Of a DNA stretch of 64,000 bases, positions 8,226 through 15,267 are shown piece after piece. Every line of letters starts with the position of its first letter. Position 1 is the first letter of the stretch. The stretch is from the NCBI RefSeq assembly GCF_036346855.1, contig NZ_CP107841.1:6018001-6082000 (forward strand). Reading direction: 5' to 3'. Under the pieces are notes generated by a model, which was not told the origin of the DNA, searched no databases, and worked only from the letters and a program-made list of their open reading frames with translations. Made by a program: the position numbers and the translations under genes. The stretch comes from Streptomyces europaeiscabiei (GTDB lineage: Bacteria > Actinomycetota > Actinomycetes > Streptomycetales > Streptomycetaceae).

Positions 8226-9662
8226 GTGACGCACGGCATGAGCAGGCACCCGAGCCGGGACACGAGCGGCCGTCCGAGCAACCACACCCGGCTGCCGCAG
8301 CCGGACATCCGGCTGCGCGTCGACCTCGGCGGCGATCTGCGACCGCACCGCAGCGCGAAGATCGAGGCGCATCTGCGGGTCGACGTGACCGCCGGTGGCG
8401 CGCCCGCCGAGCTGCCCGCGATCGAACTCGCCGTGATCATCGCGATCGACGTCGCCGAGCCCCTCCGGGCGGCCGTCCGGCACGCCCTGCCGGCCGCGCT
8501 GCGTGCCCTGCCCGACGGCATCTCCTTCACCGTGCTCGGCGCCGGCCCCGAGCCCGTCCGGTGCCACCCGTCCGGCGACGCCGAGTGGGCCGTCGCCGAC
8601 GGGCGCGAGAAACGCCGGGCAGCCTTCGCCGCAGGCGCGATCCCGCTGCACCGGGACGGTCCGCGCCCCGCCGGGTACGCCGCCTGGGCGGCCATGTCAC
8701 GCGCCCTGCTCGCCGCCCGCCCGCTGTCCGTACGTCATCTGCTGCTGATCACCGACGGCAGCAGCGCCCCCGGCGAGACCCGTCTCGACGAGGAACTCGA
8801 CGCCTGCGCGGGGCACTTCACCTGCGACGTGCTCGCCGTGGGCGCGGACTGGGCCCCCGAACCGCTGCTGACACTCGCCGAACGGCTGCACGGCACCGCC
8901 GAGTTCGTGGACGACGGCCTCGGCGGTGCGATCACCGCCGCGATCCAGCGGCTGCGCCGGGTGCACACCCCCCAGCTGCCGATCGAGGTGACCGTACGGC
9001 CCTCGGTGCGGCAGGTCGCGCTGAGCGAGAAGGCGCCCCGGCCGCACCGCCTCGGCGGGCTGCCCCAGCCCGGCCGGCCGCACCGCTGGAGCTTTCCGAC
9101 GTACCAGTGGGAGGAGGGGGGACGCGACTACCTGCTCACCCTCGTCGCCGACGCCGACAGAGACCCGTTGGAGACCTGCCTGCAGTTCGCGATGGTCTCC
9201 GTCGGCGACGTCCACGCGTCCGTCACCGCCCGCTGGCACCGCCCCGAACTGCCGCCGCCCGATGTGCCGGCGGGCGCCGCCAGTGTGCGCGACCAGAAGT
9301 CCACCACCGTGATGCGGGAGGCGCTGCGCCGGGGCCTCGTCGCTCTCGGGGAGGAGCAGCGGAACGCCGCCGAGGGCCACCTGGGGCGGGCCGCGCGCCT
9401 GGCGGACCGGTTCGGCACGGACTGGGTGCTGGACGAGATCCGCGCGGTCGCCGACATCGAGGACGCGCCCGCGGGGCGGGTCCGGCTGCGCCACGCCGTC
9501 GCCGCCGACACGCTCGGCCCGATGATCCTGCGCGCCGGGTCCCGTCCCGTGCCCCTGACCGACTCCGCCGGTCCGCTGCCGGGCCCGCGCTGCGGCCGGT
9601 GCGCCACCCCGGCCGGGGGTGAGGCCCGTTACTGCGTCGCCTGCGGGGAGAGGCTGCTGTGA
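8226..9662 (+). CDS. vWA-domain protein with C-terminal zinc ribbon
   Basis: This 478-residue cytosolic protein has a von Willebrand A-like fold: beta-strand AVIIAIDVAEPL around residue 75 where DxSxS is expected, and LLLITDGSSAPGE around 180. The first MIDAS motif is altered (Asp-Val-Ala-Glu-Pro), so metal binding may be weak or lost. A beta-rich middle and a helical segment follow, and the protein ends with a CxxC-type ribbon CGRCATP ... YCVACGERLL. The ribbon resembles those found beside kinases in actinobacterial signalling loci. The chosen start GTG 8226 has GGAAGGA just upstream; ATG 8238 is the alternative. Its end overlaps the next gene by GTGA. It is likely a scaffold between the PknG-like kinase and the membrane proteins downstream (inference). 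Confidence 0.75.
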   Translation: MTHGMSRHPSRDTSGRPSNHTRLPQPDIRLRVDLGGDLRPHRSAKIEAHLRVDVTAGGAPAELPAIELAVIIAIDVAEPLRAAVRHALPAALRALPDGISFTVLGAGPEPVRCHPSGDAEWAVADGREKRRAAFAAGAIPLHRDGPRPAGYAAWAAMSRALLAARPLSVRHLLLITDGSSAPGETRLDEELDACAGHFTCDVLAVGADWAPEPLLTLAERLHGTAEFVDDGLGGAITAAIQRLRRVHTPQLPIEVTVRPSVRQVALSEKAPRPHRLGGLPQPGRPHRWSFPTYQWEEGGRDYLLTLVADADRDPLETCLQFAMVSVGDVHASVTARWHRPELPPPDVPAGAASVRDQKSTTVMREALRRGLVALGEEQRNAAEGHLGRAARLADRFGTDWVLDEIRAVADIEDAPAGRVRLRHAVAADTLGPMILRAGSRPVPLTDSAGPLPGPRCGRCATPAGGEARYCVACGERLL

Positions 9663-10771
9663 CGACCGGAAGCACGGGCTCCCGGAGCGGCCGGCCCCTC
9701 GCCGCTTCCCGGCACGGACACTCCCCGTACGCCTCTCCCTGTCCCTGGTACGCCCGGTACTTCCTGCACGCTCCCTCCTCCCTCGGCGCCTTCTGGCGCG
9801 AGCGGCTGCGCGGGCGGCGGACCCGTCGGCTGCTGGAGGCGCATCTGCTGGTCCTGGCGGTGTGCGCGCTCGTGGCGGCCGGCGCCCTGTACGTCTCCTG
9901 CCGTCAGATCCAGGGCGGCGCCCAGGCGCTCGCCACCGAGGAGGCGCCGGCCGTGCAGGGGCTCGCCGCCACCCGGCTCGCGGTGCTGCGCGCCGACCAC
10001 GAGGCCCGGGTCCTGGTGGACCTGGAACTCGTCGACGTCGCGGGCGCGGGCGAGGCCTATCGGGCCCAGCTCTCCGCCGCCGACCAGGGGCTGTCCAGGA
10101 TCGCGGACCGTACGGACCAGGACCTCGGCACCGTCAACGGGCTGCTCGCCACCTACAGCAACTCCATCAATCTCGGTACGTCCACGTACCGCGACCGGCC
10201 GCTCATGCGCGAGCAGAAACTCGCCGAGGCGCGCTCGCTGCTCACCCGGCCCGGTGTGGGACTCGTATTCCGCCTGGACGACATGCAGACGGTCCAGCTG
10301 AAACACGCCGAGGCCGTCGCCACCGAGGGGTGGCTGCAGCGGAGCGGCTGGTGGCTCGCCGAACTCGCCCTGGCAGCCATGGCGTTGGCCCTGCTCTCGG
10401 CGCTGTTCGTGCTGCGCGACCGCTGCGGCCGCGACTGGAACCCGTACCTGCTCGCGGCCTTCGCCCTGACCGTCCTGCTCGGGATCGTGCCGCTGCTGAC
10501 CATGTCCTCCGCCCAGGACGACCTCGACAGGGTGGTCGGGGGCCTGGGGGACATCACCGGGGTCTCCCGGGAGCGCAGCGGTGGCCCGGAGCTGGAGGGC
10601 TTCCAGCAGACCGTCACGGACAGGTCCGAGGACATCCGGCGCGTCCTGGCCGACGACACCTGGACCGAACGGGTCCACCAGGGCACCCTGACCGGCGGCC
10701 TGCTGCTCGTCGTCCTGCCCGTGGTGGGGCTCGGTCTCCGGCTCGACAGCGACTACTGGAGGCGACGGTGA
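9659..10771 (+). CDS. Four-TM membrane protein, GlnX-like in layout
   Basis: There are 370 residues. About 60 cytosolic, basic residues precede a first membrane helix (61-80). A large, mostly helical external region (about 85-220) leads to two helices near 225-247 and 262-283. A second external segment is followed by a final helix near 342-362 ending in RRR. This matches the architecture of GlnX, the four-TM partner that relays binding-protein signals to PknG in mycobacteria and corynebacteria; the sequence itself is not clearly recognisable, so homology is tentative. Both ends overlap neighbours by four bases (GTGA), so it is co-translated with the vWA and binding-protein genes. Confidence 0.7.
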   Translation: MTTGSTGSRSGRPLAASRHGHSPYASPCPWYARYFLHAPSSLGAFWRERLRGRRTRRLLEAHLLVLAVCALVAAGALYVSCRQIQGGAQALATEEAPAVQGLAATRLAVLRADHEARVLVDLELVDVAGAGEAYRAQLSAADQGLSRIADRTDQDLGTVNGLLATYSNSINLGTSTYRDRPLMREQKLAEARSLLTRPGVGLVFRLDDMQTVQLKHAEAVATEGWLQRSGWWLAELALAAMALALLSALFVLRDRCGRDWNPYLLAAFALTVLLGIVPLLTMSSAQDDLDRVVGGLGDITGVSRERSGGPELEGFQQTVTDRSEDIRRVLADDTWTERVHQGTLTGGLLLVVLPVVGLGLRLDSDYWRRR

Positions 10772-12018
10772 CCCGGCGGTTCAAGGTGCTGGTGCTTCTC
10801 GTGGTGCTGGTGATGGTCTCGGCCGGCAGCATGGTGGCGGTCTGGTCGCAGCGGGACGACGAGCCGGTGACCATTCTCGGGCCGTGGACCGACGAGCAGG
10901 GCGCGCAGTTCGAGCACGTGCTGCGGGGCTTCGGCATCCCCTTCGAGTACCAGGGCACCGCCGCCCAGCGCGAGGTGCTGCTGTCCAAGGTGCAGTCGGG
11001 GGAGCCCCCGGACATCGCGATCATGCCCGGCGTCGGCGAACTCGCCGAGTACGCCGGCCAGCACCGCCTCAAGGCGCTCGACGGCCTCTTCGCCGAGGAG
11101 GAGTACGGGGCCCCGTGGAAGCCGGTGAACGAGTCCTCGCAAGACGCGTACTGGGTGCCGGTCAAGGCGGACCTGAAGAGCATCGTCTGGTACCGCAAGG
11201 GTGACAGGCCGGCCGGCTCACCGGCCCCGTCGGCGAGTTGGTGCATCGGCATGGGGGACGACGGTGCCTCCGGCTGGCCCGGCAGCGACTGGATCGAGGA
11301 CCTCGTGCTGCAACGGGAGGGCCCGGCCACCTACGGGAAGTGGGCGCTGGGCGACGCGGAGGTGCAGTGGACCGGGACCGCGGTGCGCAGCGCGTGGGAG
11401 GCGTGGGCCGGTCTGCTGCGGCAGGACAGGAAGGCGGCCGAGCGCGCCCTGCTCACCGATCACCGCGGCGACCCCGCCGGGTACGGGCTCCTCTTCGAGG
11501 GCCTCCACGGGTGTGCCCTGGAGCACCAGGGCTCCTTCGCCCGCTCCTTCTACCGGGACAAGGGGAAGCAGGCGGGCCTCATGGACTCCGCCCCACTGCT
11601 GCCCGGAGGCCCCTACCGGGTGCGGGCCCATGAGGTGACCGGTGACTTCGCCGCGCTGTTCAGCGACCGTCCGCAGGCCCGTGACCTGATCGAACGGCTG
11701 GCTTCCCGGGAGGGCCAGCAGAAGTGGGCCGACTCCGCGAACGTCTTCTCGGCGAACCGCCGGGTGCGACCACGGGACCGACCCGTCGAGCAGGAGATCG
11801 CCAAACGCCTCACCGGCACGGGTCCCCGCTGCCTCGACGCCTCCGACGTCATGGCCCCCGCAGTCCGCGACGCCTTCTACGAGGCCGTCCTGCTGACCAT
11901 CGCCAGGGCCGCCGCCGGGGAGGACCTCGACGTACCCGGCCTCCTGACGGACGTACAGAAGGTGGCGGCCGCACAGCCCGACCGGCGGCCGGCCCTGCGG
12001 ACGGTGTGCAGCACGTAG
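10768..12018 (+). CDS. Membrane-anchored extracellular solute-binding protein
   Basis: The 416-residue product begins with a basic tip and a hydrophobic helix (residues 6-24) followed by charged residues, with no lipobox cysteine; it may stay anchored by that helix. The body has features of family-1 (MalE-like) binding proteins: VTILGPWTDEQGAQFEHVL, then a segment rich in Glu/Pro leading to PPDIAIMPGVGELAEYA. No permease or ATPase is linked, so it probably acts as a sensor rather than in transport. In the pknG-glnX-glnH operon a binding protein senses Asp/Glu; this one looks like a sugar-type fold, so the ligand may differ. GTG 10768 overlaps the upstream stop by four bases. It closes the operon. 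Confidence 0.75.
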   Translation: MTRRFKVLVLLVVLVMVSAGSMVAVWSQRDDEPVTILGPWTDEQGAQFEHVLRGFGIPFEYQGTAAQREVLLSKVQSGEPPDIAIMPGVGELAEYAGQHRLKALDGLFAEEEYGAPWKPVNESSQDAYWVPVKADLKSIVWYRKGDRPAGSPAPSASWCIGMGDDGASGWPGSDWIEDLVLQREGPATYGKWALGDAEVQWTGTAVRSAWEAWAGLLRQDRKAAERALLTDHRGDPAGYGLLFEGLHGCALEHQGSFARSFYRDKGKQAGLMDSAPLLPGGPYRVRAHEVTGDFAALFSDRPQARDLIERLASREGQQKWADSANVFSANRRVRPRDRPVEQEIAKRLTGTGPRCLDASDVMAPAVRDAFYEAVLLTIARAAAGEDLDVPGLLTDVQKVAAAQPDRRPALRTVCST

Positions 12019-12378
12019 GCGGGCGCCCGGCGGGAACTTCGCCGGCTCCGGTTCCGAGGCGCCGGAGTCACTGGCCGACGGTTCCGCTCGGTGCGCCGAA
12101 GGTGGCTGTACCCCGCAGTCGTCCTTGCTCGATCCCGTGCCCGCGCCGCCCGGACCGCGCGTACGCGCAAGGCCGGGGCGCCCGGCACCAGTACGCCAGG
12201 CAGGCCCAACGCGGCACAGGGCAGGATCACTTGGGCCAGGCTCGCGGTCCTGGCCCATCTGCGGCGCTGACCACCCCGCGGCGTCGTCAGGTGGGGTCGG
12301 CCACGGCCCGCACCTGGGCCTCCGACTCCGAGTGGGCGATGGTTCACCGGCGTCGACCTCTCCCGTGGCCGACGTCCG
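12019..12378. other. Intergenic stretch between converging genes
   Basis: This 360-base region separates the end of the kinase/sensor operon from the stop of the AraC regulator. A minus-strand frame around 12100-12347 contains one hydrophobic run but is otherwise Arg-rich and unlike any known protein, so I do not call a gene. A loose hairpin from GCCGG/CCGGC runs is present; no T-tract follows. Confidence 0.45.
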
Positions 12379-13347
12379 TCAGCGGGCGTCGGGGCGGGTG
12401 GCGTGGAAGGTGCGGCGGTAGGTGTCCGGGGGGACGCCGAGGGTGCGGTTGAAGTGGCGGCGGAGGGTGGTGGCGGTGCCCATACCGGTGGCGGTGGCGA
12501 TGGTGTCGATGCTGTGCGGGGTGGTTTCCAGGAGTTCCTGGGCGCGGCGGATGCGTTGGGTGAGGAGCCACTGGAGGGGGGTCGTGCCGGTGGCGGCGCG
12601 GAAGTGGCGGGTCAGGGTGCGGGAGCTCATGTTCGCCCGGCGGGCCAGGTCCTCGACGGTCAGGGTGTGGTCGAGGCGTTCGAGGGCCCAGGGGAACAGG
12701 TCGGTCAGGGGATGGTCGCTTCGGGTGGGGACCGGGGCGGGGACGAACTGGGCCTGGCCGCCGGAGCGGTGTGGGGGTACGACCAGTCGGCGGGCCACCG
12801 CGTTGGCCGCCGACGAGCCGTGGTCCAGACGGACGAGGTGCAGACAGAGGTCCATCGCGGCGGCCTTGCCCGCCGAGGTGAGGACGCTGCCGTTGTCGAC
12901 GTAGAGGACGTCCGGGTCGACCTCCACCCGTGGGAAGCGGGCGGCGAGGACGTCGGTGTGCGCCCAGTGCGTGGTCGCCCGGCGGCCGTCCAGCAGACCC
13001 GCGGCGGCCAGGACGAACGCTCCGGTGCACAGGGAGGCGATGCGTGCGCCCGCCTCGTGGGCCGCGCGGACCGCGGCGACCAGATCGGCGGGCGGGTCCT
13101 CGTCCACGTCGGCCCAGCCGGGGACGATCACCGTGGCGGCGTGGGCGAGTCGGTCCAGACCGTCGTCCGGCTCCAGGCGGAAGCGGTCCACCGTGACCGG
13201 GGCCGGGCCGCACAGGACCAGCTCGTACCAGGGGGTCACCAGGTGCGACAGGTCGGCGCCGAACACCTCGTAGGCCAGAGACAGTTCGAAGTGCAGCATG
13301 CCGTCGGTGACGGCCATCGCGATGGTGGTCCTGTCCGGTGCGGGCAT
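12379..13347 (-). CDS. GlxA-family AraC-type regulator (DJ-1/PfpI + AraC HTH)
   Basis: The 322-residue protein has an N-terminal DJ-1/PfpI amidotransferase-like sensor domain (to about 190), with IASLCTGAFVLAAAGLLDGRRATTHW as the nucleophile-elbow region including Cys, and a C-terminal double HTH of AraC type (about 225-315) with LARRANMSSRTLTRHFRAAT. Such proteins regulate catabolic or stress genes; the sensor domain is generally non-enzymatic. It is divergent from a saccharopine-dehydrogenase-like gene, a likely target. An extended -10-like TACAAT (minus strand) ends seven bases before ATG, so the transcript may be leaderless. Confidence 0.88.
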   Translation of the reverse strand: MPAPDRTTIAMAVTDGMLHFELSLAYEVFGADLSHLVTPWYELVLCGPAPVTVDRFRLEPDDGLDRLAHAATVIVPGWADVDEDPPADLVAAVRAAHEAGARIASLCTGAFVLAAAGLLDGRRATTHWAHTDVLAARFPRVEVDPDVLYVDNGSVLTSAGKAAAMDLCLHLVRLDHGSSAANAVARRLVVPPHRSGGQAQFVPAPVPTRSDHPLTDLFPWALERLDHTLTVEDLARRANMSSRTLTRHFRAATGTTPLQWLLTQRIRRAQELLETTPHSIDTIATATGMGTATTLRRHFNRTLGVPPDTYRRTFHATRPDAR

Positions 13348-13354
13348 GTCGGAA

Positions 13355-13360
13355 ATTGTA
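13355..13360 (-). promoter_or_regulatory. Candidate -10 box for the AraC/GlxA regulator
   Basis: On the minus strand TACAAT sits seven bases upstream of the ATG, with no ribosome site in between. A start at the A of ATG would give a leaderless mRNA, common in Streptomyces. The -35 is poor (TGTCCG-like), so this is tentative. Confidence 0.4.
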
Positions 13361-13457
13361 CGGGGCTCGTCGTTTCGGACACTCGTGGTCGGTGTCCGCT
13401 CTCGGAAGGATGGACTCGGCGGGGCGGTGGGCGCCCTGACGAGAGTGGGGAGAAGTC

Positions 13458-14501
13458 ATGGGGACGGGGCGTACGGTCGCGGTGTTCGGGGCGTATGGGC
13501 ACACCGGGCGTTTCGTGGTGGCGGAGTTGCGGGCGCGGGGGTTCGTGCCGGTGCCGGTCGGGCGGGACGCGGAGAAGCTGCGGGAACTCGTCGCGGATCA
13601 GCCGGGGCTCGAGGGCCGGGCGCGGGTCGCCTCCGTCGACGAACCGGCCTCGCTCGACCGGGCGTTCGCCGGAGCGGATGCCGTGGTCAACTGCGCCGGG
13701 CCCTTCGCGAAGACGGCCGCGCCGGTGATCGAGGCGGCGTTGCGCGCCGGGATCCCGTATGTGGACGTGGCGGCCGAGATCGAGGCCAATCTCGACACGT
13801 TCGCGGGGTTCGGGGAGAAGGCTCGTGCGGCGGGCGTGGTCGTGGTGCCCGCCATGGCCTTCTTCGGCGGGCTCGGCGATCTGCTCGTCACCGCCGCGCT
13901 CGACGCGGGTGACTGGACGGCGGCCGACGAGGCGCACGTCGCGTACGGGCTGAGCGGATGGCACCCCACGGCGGGGACGCGGGTCGCGGGCGCGGTCTCG
14001 CGGCAGCGCAGGGGCGGACGGCGGGTGCGGTACGGCAACGGGCGGCTGGAGTACCGGGACGACGCGGCGCCCGCCACGAAGTGGGACTTTCCCGAGCCGA
14101 TGGGGACCCGGGCCGTGATCGGGGAGTTCAGCATGGCGGACATCGTCACCGTGCCCAGCCATCTGACCGTCCCCGACGTGCACACGTACATGACGGTCGA
14201 GGCCGCGCGGGACCTGGCGGCGCCCGACACACCCGCCCCGGCCGCCGTCGACGAGCACGGGCGGTCCGCGCAGACCTTCCTCGTCGACGTCGTCGTGCGC
14301 TCCGGGGGCGTGGAACGGCGGGCCACAGCGCGCGGGCAGGACATCTACGCCGTCAGCGCGCCCCTCGCCGTGGAGGCGGTCCAGCGGGTGGTCGAGGGGC
14401 GGACGAAGGGGGTCGGGGTCCTCTCCGCCGGGGCCGCGTTCGAGGCGGCGGACTTCCTGCGTGCGCTGTCCGCGCATGTCTCGGTCGAAGTGGGCCGGTA
14501 G
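13458..14501 (+). CDS. Saccharopine dehydrogenase-like NAD(P)-binding oxidoreductase
   Basis: This 347-residue cytosolic protein begins with a Rossmann nucleotide fold: VAVFGAYGHTGRFVVAELRA (GxxGxxG at 10-16). It continues VVNCAGPFAKTAAPVIEAAL and IPYVDVAAE, which are hallmarks of the saccharopine dehydrogenase NADP-binding family and its trans-acting enoyl reductase relatives. The C-terminal half is a variable substrate domain. ATG 13458 follows GGGGAGAAGTC. The gene is divergent from the GlxA-type regulator, 110 bases away, suggesting control by it. The substrate is unknown; true lysine metabolism is unlikely for this short form. Confidence 0.78.
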   Translation: MGTGRTVAVFGAYGHTGRFVVAELRARGFVPVPVGRDAEKLRELVADQPGLEGRARVASVDEPASLDRAFAGADAVVNCAGPFAKTAAPVIEAALRAGIPYVDVAAEIEANLDTFAGFGEKARAAGVVVVPAMAFFGGLGDLLVTAALDAGDWTAADEAHVAYGLSGWHPTAGTRVAGAVSRQRRGGRRVRYGNGRLEYRDDAAPATKWDFPEPMGTRAVIGEFSMADIVTVPSHLTVPDVHTYMTVEAARDLAAPDTPAPAAVDEHGRSAQTFLVDVVVRSGGVERRATARGQDIYAVSAPLAVEAVQRVVEGRTKGVGVLSAGAAFEAADFLRALSAHVSVEVGR

Positions 14502-14511
14502 AGGCCGGGGC

Positions 14512-15267
14512 TTATCCCTCCGGGGCCGGGGGCCCGGCTGCCGTTCCCGGCACGACGCCTGCCGTTCCCGGCACGATCAGGCCCGTCTCGTACGCCACCA
14601 CCACGGCCTGCGCGCGGTCGCGGAGGTGGAGTTTGGCGAGGATGCGGGCGACGTGGGTCTTGACGGTGGCCTCGCTGAGGCGGAAGTGGGCGGCCAGTTC
14701 GGTGTTGCTGAGGCCGGTGGCGAGAGACCGGAGGACCTGCAGTTCGCGGGGGGTGAGCGGGGCCAGGTCGCGATGGAGGGCCGGGGTCTCGGGGGCGGGC
14801 GCGACGAAGCGTTCGATCAGGCGGCGGGTGATGGCGGGGGAGAGGAGGGCGTCGCCGGTGCGGGCCAGGTGGACGGCGGCCACCAGGTGTTCGGGGGTGA
14901 CGTCCTTGAGGAGGAAGCCGCTGGCGCCGGCGGTGAGGGCGGCGTAGACGTAACGGTCCAGGTCGAAGGTGGTCAGCATGACGACGCGCGGCGGGTCGGG
15001 GACCGCGCCGCCGAGGATGCGGCGAGTGGCCTCCAGGCCGTCGGTGCCCGGCATACGGATGTCCATCAGGACGAGGTCGGGGCGCGTGCGATGGACCGCT
15101 TCGACGGCCTGGTCGCCGTCGGCCGCCTCGCCGACCACGTCGATGCCGTCGGCGGAGAGGATCATGCCGAAGCCGGTGCGGACCAGGGCCTGGTCGTCGG
15201 CGATGACCACACGGGGCCGATCGGCCTCTGCGGGGCTCGTGACGAGGGGGCGGCCGGCTGCCGTCAT
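14512..15267 (-). CDS. NarL/LuxR-family response regulator
   Basis: A receiver domain occupies residues 18-135, with acidic pocket VIADDQ, phospho-Asp in LVLMDIRMPG and Lys in FLLKDV. A LuxR-type HTH follows (about 180-240; LTPRELQVLRSLATGLSNTE). There are 251 residues in total. Its ATG overlaps the stop of the kinase gene upstream (ATGA at 15264-15267), so the two are co-translated. Phosphorylated by that kinase, it most likely controls the divergent ABC exporter at 17589-20902, as is common for such pairs with drug or peptide exporters. Confidence 0.92.
   Translation of the reverse strand: MTAAGRPLVTSPAEADRPRVVIADDQALVRTGFGMILSADGIDVVGEAADGDQAVEAVHRTRPDLVLMDIRMPGTDGLEATRRILGGAVPDPPRVVMLTTFDLDRYVYAALTAGASGFLLKDVTPEHLVAAVHLARTGDALLSPAITRRLIERFVAPAPETPALHRDLAPLTPRELQVLRSLATGLSNTELAAHFRLSEATVKTHVARILAKLHLRDRAQAVVVAYETGLIVPGTAGVVPGTAAGPPAPEG

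Noticed and set aside
9619..10767. Extension of the binding-protein frame far upstream
   Set aside because: The extra part reads in the frame opposite to a good membrane protein and is Arg-rich; GTG 10768 with GTGA overlap and leader helix is the natural start.
11877..12347. Minus-strand frame with one hydrophobic stretch
   Set aside because: It is mostly Arg/Pro-rich and overlaps the end of the binding-protein gene; a single hydrophobic run is not enough for a gene or pseudogene.
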